From a virus, in IMG/VR virus record IMGVR_UViG_3300027880_000008, positions 1-48,022 of that record: a stretch of DNA of 48,022 bases. One strand, 5' to 3'. A program made the position numbers and the translations under genes. The notes under the pieces are model-generated. The model saw only the letters and a list, made by a program, of their open reading frames with translations. It made no database searches and was not told the DNA's origin. Below, one piece after another: positions 37,126-44,069 of this stretch; position 1 is the first letter of the stretch; every line of letters starts with the position of its first letter.

Positions 37126-37838
37126 TGCTCAGCATCCCGACTGGCGAGCTCGTCGGCACCATCGCCGACGTGCTCCCGTTCGCCAGCCAAGACAAAGAGC
37201 TGCCCGCGATCAACGCGGTGCGAGTCGAGTGGGACGGCGACCGGCTGCACGCGTTCGCCACCGACCGTTTCGTGGCCGCATGGTCCCGCTGGCACCCCGG
37301 CGACGACCCCACCGCGGACCACAAGGAAGGCGCCCAGGACGGGCTGTTCGACGACTGGGGCAGCGCCGACAAGCCGTGGTCGTTCGTGATCCCCCAGCCC
37401 GACGCGGCCGAGATCGTCAAGATTTTCAAGCTGCCGACCAAGGTGGACCGGCACCCGCTCGAGGTGGACGTGGACTACCCGAAGGTGACCATCCGGCGCC
37501 GGCCGGGCAGCGACTTCTCCGCGATCACATTCCAGTTCGAGGCGCCGCTGGGTTCAGCGTTCCCCGAGGTGCGCAACCTGCTTGGCCGCACGGGTGTCAG
37601 CGAGCTGCTCGGCGAGTGCGTGTCGTGGGACCCGAAGAAGCTGGCCACGTTCGCCAAGGTCCGCTACCACGGGGTGCCCCGGTTCTACCTCGACGGCCCG
37701 CACCGGCTGACCCTGGTGGAGATCGGGGAGCGGTTCACAGGCGCGATCATGCCGATCCGCGTGAACGACGACGACGAGCCGAAGCCCGAGCCTGTGGAGC
37801 AGGTCGACGGGCAGTCGGCCATCGGTGACGACGCATGA
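37125..37838 (+). CDS. DNA polymerase III beta (sliding clamp)-like protein
   Basis: ATG 37125 behind AAGGAGAGGA gives 237 residues. LPAINAVRVEWDGDRLHAFATDRFVAAW and the end GERFTGAIMPIRV match clamp signatures (…GDRLRLVATD-R and …VMPMR). The host clamp is about 370-390 aa in three domains; this one is shorter, perhaps two domains. It could load on phage DNA or modulate the host polymerase. No phage DNA polymerase was recognised. The acidic tail is disordered. Confidence 0.75.
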   Translation: MLSIPTGELVGTIADVLPFASQDKELPAINAVRVEWDGDRLHAFATDRFVAAWSRWHPGDDPTADHKEGAQDGLFDDWGSADKPWSFVIPQPDAAEIVKIFKLPTKVDRHPLEVDVDYPKVTIRRRPGSDFSAITFQFEAPLGSAFPEVRNLLGRTGVSELLGECVSWDPKKLATFAKVRYHGVPRFYLDGPHRLTLVEIGERFTGAIMPIRVNDDDEPKPEPVEQVDGQSAIGDDA

Positions 37839-38017
37839 CCGTGCGCGTCGCGGCCCGAGCCGGATACGTGCTCACCGACCGCGCCTACCGGGCGCTCGCC
37901 GAGCCGCCTGGGCTGATACCGGAAACGGCCAGGGTCGCGGCCAGAACCCGGTGGGTGCTGACCGACCGGGCCCGCGCCGCGCTCGGCCCCGACAGGCAGG
38001 GAGAACACGATGAGTGA
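37835..38017 (+). CDS. 60-aa protein made of an internal duplication
   Basis: ATG 37835 overlaps the clamp stop. The sequence contains two similar halves, RVAARAGYVLTDRAYRAL and RVAARTRWVLTDRARAAL, separated by a Pro-rich PPGLIPETA link. Each half is strand-turn-helix. It might be a tandem mini-domain that binds DNA or itself. Function is unknown. Confidence 0.58.
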   Translation: MTVRVAARAGYVLTDRAYRALAEPPGLIPETARVAARTRWVLTDRARAALGPDRQGEHDE

Positions 38018-38393
38018 CGGCACCTGGATCAAGGTCGGCTGCGGTGAGCGGGACGACGCGGTGCGCAAGGCGACGATGGCTGGCAAGGGAGCCTTGTCCA
38101 CGTACGGCACGCCAACCGGCGCTATCGAGTTCCGGTTCAGCGACTCCGACCTGCCGCTGGTGCGGGACATCGAGGTGTGGGGCGCTGGTGTCGGGCACTG
38201 CTCGCACGAGCGGTTCGTGCCAGCCAAGCCGGACCGGGCCAGCCGCCAATTAGTCGCCTCGCATGTTTGGACGAAGCTGGGCGACAGCGGAGTCCAGGTG
38301 CGGCACACCGAGGGCCACAGCCTCGTCATTGACGTGACCGAACCGATCACGCCGGCGCCGTGGCTGCACTGCACGAGGAGCAGCGGTGACTAA
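38010..38393 (+). CDS. Uncharacterised 127-aa protein
   Basis: ATG 38010 lies in the end of the previous gene with CAGGGAG upstream. The protein is alpha/beta with a Lys/Arg-rich helix (ERDDAVRKATMAGKG), GAIEFRFSDSDLPLVRDIEV and a His/Cys pair (VGHCSHERF). It overlaps the deoxyribosyltransferase-like gene by 8 bases. No family was recognised. Confidence 0.6.
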   Translation: MSDGTWIKVGCGERDDAVRKATMAGKGALSTYGTPTGAIEFRFSDSDLPLVRDIEVWGAGVGHCSHERFVPAKPDRASRQLVASHVWTKLGDSGVQVRHTEGHSLVIDVTEPITPAPWLHCTRSSGD

Positions 38394-38754
38394 CCGGCCC
38401 ACGATTGTCTGCCTGTGCGGTTCGACCCGGTTCGGCGAGGCGTTCCAGGAGGCCAACCTTCGGGAGACCCTCGCCGGCCGGATCGTGCTGAGCATCGGCT
38501 GCGACACGAAGTCGGACAGTGAGCTTTGGTCTGGGAGCCCGGAGGAGGCCGCGCAGATCAAGGCCGCTCTGGACGAGCTGCACAAGCGGAAGATCGACCT
38601 TGCCGACGAGATCCTGGTGCTCAACGTGGGCGGGTACGTCGGCGAGTCGACCCGCAGCGAGATCGCGTACGCGGAGCAGCACGGCAAGTACGTGCGCTAC
38701 CTGGAAGCGACCGGCCTGTACGGCACCGTCCTGGTGGGTGACACCGATGGATGA
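38386..38754 (+). CDS. Nucleoside 2-deoxyribosyltransferase-like protein
   Basis: GTG 38386 gives 122 residues with the order of that fold family: VCLCGSTRFGEAFQEANL at the N-terminus, a helix EAAQIKAALDELHKRKIDLADEILVLNVGGYVGESTRSEI and a closing strand KYVRYLE. The glycine-serine-threonine start and ES-x-R-x-E segment fit nucleotide-binding enzymes or the related phage DUF4406 group. It may act in nucleotide salvage or modification. The stop overlaps the next start. Confidence 0.72.
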   Translation: MTNRPTIVCLCGSTRFGEAFQEANLRETLAGRIVLSIGCDTKSDSELWSGSPEEAAQIKAALDELHKRKIDLADEILVLNVGGYVGESTRSEIAYAEQHGKYVRYLEATGLYGTVLVGDTDG

Positions 38755-39190
38755 GCCGATGACACCGCAACGGCTGGCAGCGACCATCGCTGCCGAGTTG
38801 GAACGCAGAGGCTTCATGGGTTGGTTCGTGGCCAATTCTCAGAGCCCACTGTGGAGTGAGCGGACCCCGGAGCAAGAGATTGGCCGGGTGGCCGCTATTG
38901 CCGCTGCTCCACTATTGGACGACCTGGCGCAGTTGCGGCAGCGCATCGACGCGGCGCTGGCCGAACACAGCTCCTACGTTGAGGAGTTCTCCGGCGAACG
39001 ATGCTCTGAGGACAACCAACCCTGGCCTTGCGCGACGGTGCGGGCGTTGACTAACGGCCTGCAGCAGAAGGTCACTCTAAGCCCCGAGTACCCACGACAA
39101 GATTCCACGACCCTTGGCACTGCCTCTGGTACTGGATACGGCGTGGGTGCTCGGATCGCCCGCGACTACGGCACGGAGGTGAGCGGGTGA
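38747..39190 (+). CDS. Uncharacterised 147-aa protein
   Basis: ATG 38747 overlaps the previous gene end by 8 bases. The first 90 residues are helical (LAATIAAELERRGFMGW, LLDDLAQLRQRIDAALAEH); a Cys pair (RCSEDNQPWPC) follows, and the end is Gly/Thr-rich. Proteins with this helical pattern are frequent in actinophage early regions, with unknown function. Confidence 0.6.
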   Translation: MDEPMTPQRLAATIAAELERRGFMGWFVANSQSPLWSERTPEQEIGRVAAIAAAPLLDDLAQLRQRIDAALAEHSSYVEEFSGERCSEDNQPWPCATVRALTNGLQQKVTLSPEYPRQDSTTLGTASGTGYGVGARIARDYGTEVSG

Positions 39191-39375
39191 TGACGCCGCA
39201 GCCGATCCCGCCGCGGCCGAGGTCCGACATCCCGTGGCTGTGGATCATCATCCTTGTGCTCTCGACCGGCATGTTCCTGGCCTGGCTGAGTCACGAGCAG
39301 CAGGAGTGCGAAGACCGTGGTGGCCGGTACGTGCGTGGCCTCATCTGGTTTGAGTGCATCGGGGAGGGCCGATGA
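39187..39375 (+). CDS. Small single-pass membrane protein
   Basis: Start GTG 39187 or ATG 39190 gives about 62 residues. A Pro-rich N-terminus precedes a transmembrane helix (IPWLWIIILVLSTGMFLAWL) and a tail with two cysteines (ECEDRGG, FECIGEG). It is coupled to the VRR-NUC gene (ATGA). Confidence 0.62.
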   Translation: MMTPQPIPPRPRSDIPWLWIIILVLSTGMFLAWLSHEQQECEDRGGRYVRGLIWFECIGEGR

Positions 39376-39731
39376 CCGCGCAGCCGCTATCCCCGCAGCT
39401 CGCCTTGGCGATGACGGAGAAGGAGCTGCAGCGCAACGTCGTCGACCTCGCGCTGACGCTGCGCTGCCGGGTCAACCACCAGCTCCCCGCCCGCACACCG
39501 ACCGGCAGGTGGCACACCGCCACCCAAGGCCACAAGGGCTGGCTGGACACCACGATCGTCGGGAAGCGGGGGGCGCTGTTCCGCGAGTTGAAGTCGCACC
39601 GCGGGCGGATCGACCCGGAGCAGTACGCGTGGATCACAGCGTGGACGGTCGCCGGTTTCGACGCTGCGGTGTGGAAGCCGCTGGACTGGTACTCGGGCCG
39701 GATCGAACGCGAGATCCGCGCCATCGCGTGA
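39372..39731 (+). CDS. VRR-NUC domain nuclease
   Basis: The 119-aa protein fits the compact VRR-NUC fold of Holliday-junction or flap nucleases: an N-terminal helix with EKELQRNVVDLALTLRC, then WLDTTIVG (Asp), LFRELKSHRGRIDPEQYAWITA (Glu-x-Lys plus Gln) and a closing VWKPLDW strand. Such enzymes process branched DNA in phage recombination. It is coupled to the HNH gene (GTGA). ATG 39372 is chosen over an upstream ATG at 39354. Confidence 0.82.
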   Translation: MTAQPLSPQLALAMTEKELQRNVVDLALTLRCRVNHQLPARTPTGRWHTATQGHKGWLDTTIVGKRGALFRELKSHRGRIDPEQYAWITAWTVAGFDAAVWKPLDWYSGRIEREIRAIA

Positions 39732-40048
39732 AACGCAGCCGCATCGAACGAAGCACTCCGCTGCGGGCTGGCAAGGGGCTCGAGCGGCGCACTCGTTTGC
39801 GCTCACGGCCCTCCCGCAGGGCGCGGCCCGACGAGCCGCTGGCTGACCGCTGCGAGGCGAACGTGCCTGGGGTGTGCACTGGGAGACCCGAGCATCGCCA
39901 CCATCGCCTGAGGCGCTCTCAGGGTGGCGGGGACGAGGTGGAGAACACGCTGGACGTGTGCTACCGCTGCCACGACTGGATACACCGCCACCCCTGGGCG
40001 GCGGTGGCTCGGGACTGGCTGCGATTTCGCATGCGCAAGTTGTCATGA
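39728..40048 (+). CDS. HNH-type endonuclease
   Basis: GTG 39728 gives 106 residues. The C-terminal half shows an HNH/zinc arrangement: HRHHRLRRSQGGGDEVENTLDVCYRCHDWIHRHP, with Cys pairs (CEANVPGVC and CYRC) likely holding zinc. The N-terminus is very basic. HNH proteins next to nucleases in actinophages aid packaging or recombination. This is the last gene before the endolysin promoter element. Confidence 0.82.
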   Translation: MKRSRIERSTPLRAGKGLERRTRLRSRPSRRARPDEPLADRCEANVPGVCTGRPEHRHHRLRRSQGGGDEVENTLDVCYRCHDWIHRHPWAAVARDWLRFRMRKLS

Positions 40049-40049
40049 C

Positions 40050-40072
40050 GTAGCACCCGACGGTCCTACACT
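40050..40072 (+). promoter_or_regulatory. GTAGCA...GACGG...CTACACT element before the endolysin
   Basis: GTAGCACCCGACGG is followed by TCCTACACT, nearly identical in order and spacing to the terminase element. TACACT would be a -10 box 24 bases before the endolysin ATG. It probably starts the lysis operon. Confidence 0.55.
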
Positions 40073-40096
40073 GACCGCAACGAAGGGAGCACCACC

Positions 40097-40750
40097 ATGA
40101 GCGTCCGAAAGGGCGAAGCCGCGGTGCACAACGCGTCGACCTGGGTTGGACACTCGTACCCGGCCGGCTGGTGTCTGCGGTGGGTGCGGGAACGCTTCGG
40201 CATCGGCCTGCTGTACGGGTCGGCCGCGCTCGCGTGGCGGTCCGCCAAGCACCGTCACCAGTCCGGCCCGCCCCCGCGCGGTGTGCCCGTGTTCTACACC
40301 GGAGGCCGCTCCGGGTTCGGCCACGTCGCGATCTCCGCCGGCGGGGGCTACATCTACACCACCGACCTGCCGAACATGGGCAGGGTTGGCAAGGTCCACT
40401 GGAAGGAGCCGATCCGCCGCTGGGGGATGACCTACGCGGGCTGGACGAACGACCTCAACGGTGTGTCGACCTGGTGCCGCACCGTCGACCTGTCCAGGCT
40501 GCGGTACGCGGCCAAGGACCACCCGATGCACTACCAGTACGGCACGTTCGCCGTGCAGCGGCAACTCGCGATGGTGGGGCTGCTGCCGTGGGCGAAGGTC
40601 AACGGCTGGTGGGGCACCTCCACCACCAAGGCGTACGCGGCGTGGCAACAGCGCCTCGGCTACAGCCGGATGGAGGCCGACGGGATACCCGGCCTGACCA
40701 CGCTGCGCCACCTCGGCCAGCACTCGCCGTTCATCATCGCGAAGTCGTAG
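40097..40750 (+). CDS. Endolysin: CHAP-like peptidase/amidase with peptidoglycan-binding domain
   Basis: ATG 40097 gives 217 residues after AAGGGAG. The N-terminal domain has the CHAP arrangement: nucleophile Cys in GWCLRWVRERFGIG (about 26) and His in GFGHVAISAGGGYIY (about 75). Residues 150-212 (YGTFAVQRQLAMVGLLPW, GWWGTSTTKAYAAWQQRLG, ADGIPGLTTLRHLG) form a PG_binding_1 module. It cleaves the cell-wall peptide part and is paired with a lysozyme, then a holin-like gene. Confidence 0.85.
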   Translation: MSVRKGEAAVHNASTWVGHSYPAGWCLRWVRERFGIGLLYGSAALAWRSAKHRHQSGPPPRGVPVFYTGGRSGFGHVAISAGGGYIYTTDLPNMGRVGKVHWKEPIRRWGMTYAGWTNDLNGVSTWCRTVDLSRLRYAAKDHPMHYQYGTFAVQRQLAMVGLLPWAKVNGWWGTSTTKAYAAWQQRLGYSRMEADGIPGLTTLRHLGQHSPFIIAKS

Positions 40751-40752
40751 CC

Positions 40753-41742
40753 ATGCTGCGCGGCTTCGACGTTTCCCACCACCAGGGCGCCGAGGACTGG
40801 CCTGGGATGCAGCTCGCCCACGGGATCTCGTTCGGGTTCGCGAAGGGCACCCAGCGGGAAGACTTCCGCGACTCCCGCTTCCCCGAGAACTGGGCGGCGA
40901 TGCGGGTGCTGGACGCGCGCGGCGCCTACCATTTCGCCGAACCGGACCTGGACCCGTACGACGACGTAGAGCTGTTCCTCAACTACGTCAACCCCACCGA
41001 GCCGACCGACCTGCTCGTGCTCGACCTCGAACGGTCGACGCTGAGCCAGGAGGACACGAGCGCGTGGGCGCAGGGCTGGGCGCAACGCTGTCGCAGCCTC
41101 GCCCCGGCGTACGTGCCGGGCATCTACATGGGCGGCGGGTACCTGACCAACCGCACCGGGCTGGGTTTGCGCGGCCCGTTCGGCTGGCTGTGGTACCCGA
41201 GGTATCCCAGCTCCCTCGCCAACCGCCCGGTCTGGCCCGAGTTCAACCCACCCCAACCGTTGGACAGACTCGGCTACACGGTGGCCTGGAAGAACACCGC
41301 GTGGGGGCGGATGCCGGACTTCTGGCAGTTCTCCGCCACATTCCCCGTCGAAGGCGAGAGCCACGACGCCAACGTGTTCGGCGGCACCCTCACCCAGCTA
41401 CTCGACCTGAACAAGGAGCCACCCGTGGACATCAACCCGGATCAGAAGATCAGCCTGCTCAAGCCGGACGGCAAGGGCGGCATGATCCGCAACGCCGCCG
41501 GGGTCGTCCTCAACCTGGACGAGATCACCCTCGGCAGCGCGATCGGCCTTGCCGCGGCAGCCGGGCACCTCGCCCCGAAGATCGCCAACGCGATCGCGGT
41601 GCTGTCCGGCGCCGTCGCCGGGGTACCCGAAGCGGTGGCCGCGAAGCTCGCACCCCACCCGGTCGACCTCGAGGTGCTCAAGCAGGCCGTGACCGAGGTC
41701 CTCACCGACTCCGGGCTGCTCGGTCTGCTGCCCGGCCAGTAA
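40753..41742 (+). CDS. GH25 lysozyme (second lysin)
   Basis: The 329-aa protein begins with the glycoside hydrolase 25 pattern: RGFDVSHHQG (catalytic-side Asp), FGFAKGTQREDF, YHFAEPDLD, LLVLDLERS (Asp and Glu near residues 96-98) and DFWQFSAT. It cuts glycan MurNAc-GlcNAc bonds. The last 100 residues are helical and Ala-rich, with a hydrophobic IAVLSGAVAGVPEAVAAK stretch, perhaps a wall-binding or oligomer segment. It follows the endolysin stop by 2 bases. Confidence 0.88.
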   Translation: MLRGFDVSHHQGAEDWPGMQLAHGISFGFAKGTQREDFRDSRFPENWAAMRVLDARGAYHFAEPDLDPYDDVELFLNYVNPTEPTDLLVLDLERSTLSQEDTSAWAQGWAQRCRSLAPAYVPGIYMGGGYLTNRTGLGLRGPFGWLWYPRYPSSLANRPVWPEFNPPQPLDRLGYTVAWKNTAWGRMPDFWQFSATFPVEGESHDANVFGGTLTQLLDLNKEPPVDINPDQKISLLKPDGKGGMIRNAAGVVLNLDEITLGSAIGLAAAAGHLAPKIANAIAVLSGAVAGVPEAVAAKLAPHPVDLEVLKQAVTEVLTDSGLLGLLPGQ

Positions 41743-41762
41743 CCCCGAAGGAGGGTTAAGCA

Positions 41763-42113
41763 ATGCTAGACAAGATCAAGAAGGCGCTTGCTTATCTGCG
41801 CGACTTCGAGCCGGCCCGGCTCGCGGCTATCAAGACCGCCGCGTTCGGGCTGCTCGCCACGCTCGGGCTCACCGTGTCACCCGCGCTCGACGCGCGGGCT
41901 GGGGCTGTGGTGGTAGCCGCGACCGGGATTCTGACGCTGATCCAGTCGGTCCTGACCCGCAGCACCGTGTGGTCCCCGGCCAGCGTCGACCAGCTCACCG
42001 CCGCGGCCGCATCTGGGCAGGACAGCTTCCTGTCGACCCCCACCGACATTCCGCAGCCGTCGCCGTACGCCCCGTACGACGACGCCGCCGACGCGACCCC
42101 GGAAGGGTTCTAG
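41763..42113 (+). CDS. Holin-like membrane protein
   Basis: ATG 41763 behind AAGGAGGG gives 116 residues. A basic start (DKIKKALAYLRDF) leads to two short hydrophobic helices (AAFGLLATLGLTVSPAL and AVVVAATGILTLIQSVL) and an acidic, Pro-rich tail. Size, topology and place after two lysins fit a holin. It is the last rightward gene before terminators. Confidence 0.78.
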   Translation: MLDKIKKALAYLRDFEPARLAAIKTAAFGLLATLGLTVSPALDARAGAVVVAATGILTLIQSVLTRSTVWSPASVDQLTAAAASGQDSFLSTPTDIPQPSPYAPYDDAADATPEGF

Positions 42114-42120
42114 GAAGATT

Positions 42121-42152
42121 CCCCGCCGTTTCCGGTGCCAGAAACGGTGGGG
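42121..42152. terminator. Terminator hairpin after the holin gene
   Basis: CCCCGCCGTTTC and GAAACGGTGGGG pair with one mismatch across an 8-base loop, eight bases after the holin stop. It is the expected end of the rightward lysis transcript. Confidence 0.75.
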
Positions 42153-42181
42153 AGGGCGGGTTGCCGACGTACCCGCCTCGG

Positions 42182-42211
42182 AGCCGCCCCCGGTTCAGGC
42201 TGGGGGCGGCT
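42182..42211. terminator. Terminator hairpin ending the leftward tail operon
   Basis: AGCCGCCCCC and GGGGGCGGCT make a perfect 10-bp stem. The stop codon of the leftward gene lies in the loop, and the stem resembles that at 3183-3218. Together with the hairpin at 42121 it separates the converging operons. Confidence 0.72.
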
Positions 42212-42482
42212 TCGCATGTTCGGCGATGTGCTGGTCGAACCGGCCCTTCTCGTAGGCGGCTGCGGCTGCCACGTCCTCGACCTTCTTCTCGATCCGGGTT
42301 AGTTTCCCGATCACGTCGTCAGCGAACCCGTTGCCCACATTCTGGGTATGCTGCTCGATCCTGGCCAGCGGCTTTCTGGTACTGCGGTTGTTCAGCCAGT
42401 GCAGCAGCAGCGGCGCGAGGATGGCAGTAACGATGAGCCCGGCGAGCGCCCACCCGCCGCTGAGGCCCTGCTCCGACCCCAT
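42195..42482 (-). CDS. Membrane protein with coiled coil, last tail-operon gene
   Basis: ATG 42482 overlaps the fibre gene stop (ATGA). The 95-aa protein has one transmembrane helix (WALAGLIVTAILAPLLLHWL, residues 11-30) and a charged helix (ARIEQHTQNVGNGFADDVIGKLTRIEKKVEDVAAAAA). This resembles DUF2746-type small proteins next to actinophage lysis genes, possibly a second holin or antiholin. Confidence 0.7.
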   Translation of the reverse strand: MGSEQGLSGGWALAGLIVTAILAPLLLHWLNNRSTRKPLARIEQHTQNVGNGFADDVIGKLTRIEKKVEDVAAAAAYEKGRFDQHIAEHAKPPPA

Positions 42483-43987
42483 CAGCTGCTCGTCGCATCG
42501 TCGGCCATCCAGATCGCCTCCAAGTGCGAGTCGCCCGCCGCCCCGCCGTTGGCGTTCAACCCGGCACCGGAGTTCTGCCGGCCGAAAAGCTCCACATAGT
42601 CGGTCGACCCGTTGAAGGCGATAAGACCTGCCACCTGCACGATGGTCTCCACGCCCGAAATGGATGCCAGGTGTTGCAGGGCTATCGTGGTCGTGCCGTT
42701 CTTGGTGAGCTTGGCGTCGCGGTGGCCGGTCGAGTTGGGGTCGAAGTTGACCTGACCTTTCAGCCAGTACAGCCCGGCCTTGTTCGGGGTGATCCGGGTG
42801 TTGTTGGTCGAGTTGTCGTGCATGTTGTGCGAGTCGAAGTCCTCGGCGGCGAAGACGATCGCCTCGTACGTGTTGTTGGTAAGGCTCTGGTTGCCGGTCT
42901 TGTAGATCTTCGCCCGTGGCCGCTTGTTCAGCTTCACTGTGTTCGTGCCGGCCGTCAGGTCGGCGTCCACGATCAGTGAGTCGTTGGTGCGCAGCACGTT
43001 CGCCGCGTCACGGAACAGGTTGGTGTCCAGCGCGCCCGCGCCGTCGGACCACACCAGCTTCCCGTCGGCCTGGACCCGCAGCCGGGCGTTGGCGTCGCCG
43101 TTCAGCCGGACCAGCAGCGCCTCGTCGGTGGCCGAGGCCCGCCGGAAGATCGGGTCGGCGGTGAACTCGGGCTGGCCGGAGAACACAGGCGCGCCGGTCC
43201 AGGTGCCCGCGATGGTGCCGCCGTTCTGGATGTCGAGCGCGTCGTCGGTCTTCAACCTGTTCCCGGCCGCGTCCCGGTACAGGTTCGTGTCGCGGGCCGC
43301 GCTACCCGGACCCCACTCGATCTTCCCGTCGCCGAGCACCGCGAACCGGGGTGTGCCGTCGGCGGCGACGCGCGCCAGCAGCGCGATCCCGCCCGCCGCG
43401 GCGTCCTGGAAGATCGGGTCGCCGGTGAACAGGGCAGCGCCGGTGAAGCTCGGGGCGCCGGAGAACACCGGAGTCCCGGAGAGGGTGGGGTTGCCCGACA
43501 GGGTGGGGGAGCCGGTGAACGTGCCGGACAGGGCGCCGCCGGCGTAGGCGTTCGACGAGTCGAGGGTCTTGTTGGAGATCGTCTGCGCGTCGTTGTGGCC
43601 GACCACGTTGCCTGCGACGCCGTGGACCTGGCTCGCTGCGGCGGCGTGGGCGTTGAGCAGGTCGATCTCGAACGCGGTGATACACGGGTAGACGGACAAG
43701 GGCACATCAGCGTCGTGGTTGGTCGGGGAGGTGCCGTCCTGGCCGCGCCCGGCCACACCGCCGGAGACGGTGCACGTGTCCCCGGTGCGGGACGACACCA
43801 GCACCTTCTCCACGTTCACCTTGCCCTGAGAGAGCACCACAAAGAACGGACCGCCCGAGCCGTCCGACCAGCCTGCCGAGTTGCGGACCGTGAACGAGGT
43901 CGACGCGGCGGTGATCGGGGCTGCCAGCTCGGTGATGACCGCGTTGCCGGGGTGGCTGTACCGCACGGCCGGGTTAGGCAGAGGCAC
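42482..43987 (-). CDS. Tail fibre / receptor-binding protein
   Basis: GTG 43987 after AAGGAGTGA gives 501 residues. An N-terminal anchor (YSHPGNAVITELAAPITAASTSFTVRN) is followed by short repeats rich in Gly, Ser, Thr and Phe (SGTFTGSPTLSGNPTLSG, TPVFSGAPSFTGAALFTG) typical of trimeric fibres, and two alike modules ending RVAADGTPRFAVLGDGKIEW and RLNGDANARLRVQADGKLVW. The C-terminus (from about 365) looks like a C1q/TNF-type jelly roll (NKAGLYWLKGQVNF, STDYVELFGRQ). Host recognition is likely. Confidence 0.82.
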   Translation of the reverse strand: MPLPNPAVRYSHPGNAVITELAAPITAASTSFTVRNSAGWSDGSGGPFFVVLSQGKVNVEKVLVSSRTGDTCTVSGGVAGRGQDGTSPTNHDADVPLSVYPCITAFEIDLLNAHAAAASQVHGVAGNVVGHNDAQTISNKTLDSSNAYAGGALSGTFTGSPTLSGNPTLSGTPVFSGAPSFTGAALFTGDPIFQDAAAGGIALLARVAADGTPRFAVLGDGKIEWGPGSAARDTNLYRDAAGNRLKTDDALDIQNGGTIAGTWTGAPVFSGQPEFTADPIFRRASATDEALLVRLNGDANARLRVQADGKLVWSDGAGALDTNLFRDAANVLRTNDSLIVDADLTAGTNTVKLNKRPRAKIYKTGNQSLTNNTYEAIVFAAEDFDSHNMHDNSTNNTRITPNKAGLYWLKGQVNFDPNSTGHRDAKLTKNGTTTIALQHLASISGVETIVQVAGLIAFNGSTDYVELFGRQNSGAGLNANGGAAGDSHLEAIWMADDATSS

Positions 43988-43990
43988 GGC

Positions 43991-44062
43991 TCACTCCTTC
44001 GTCTGGGCGTCTGCCGAGACGGTGCGACACCGCGCGGTCGACGATCCGATGGTTGTGGGCAT
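43991..44062 (-). CDS. Possible 23-aa peptide between tail genes
   Basis: ATG 44062 follows TAGGAGACC, a good ribosome site, and the frame ends at 43991, where the last codons carry the fibre gene's own AAGGAG. It may be a leader peptide that couples translation across the gap rather than a functional protein. Confidence 0.35.
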   Translation of the reverse strand: MPTTIGSSTARCRTVSADAQTKE

Positions 44063-44069
44063 GGGTCTC

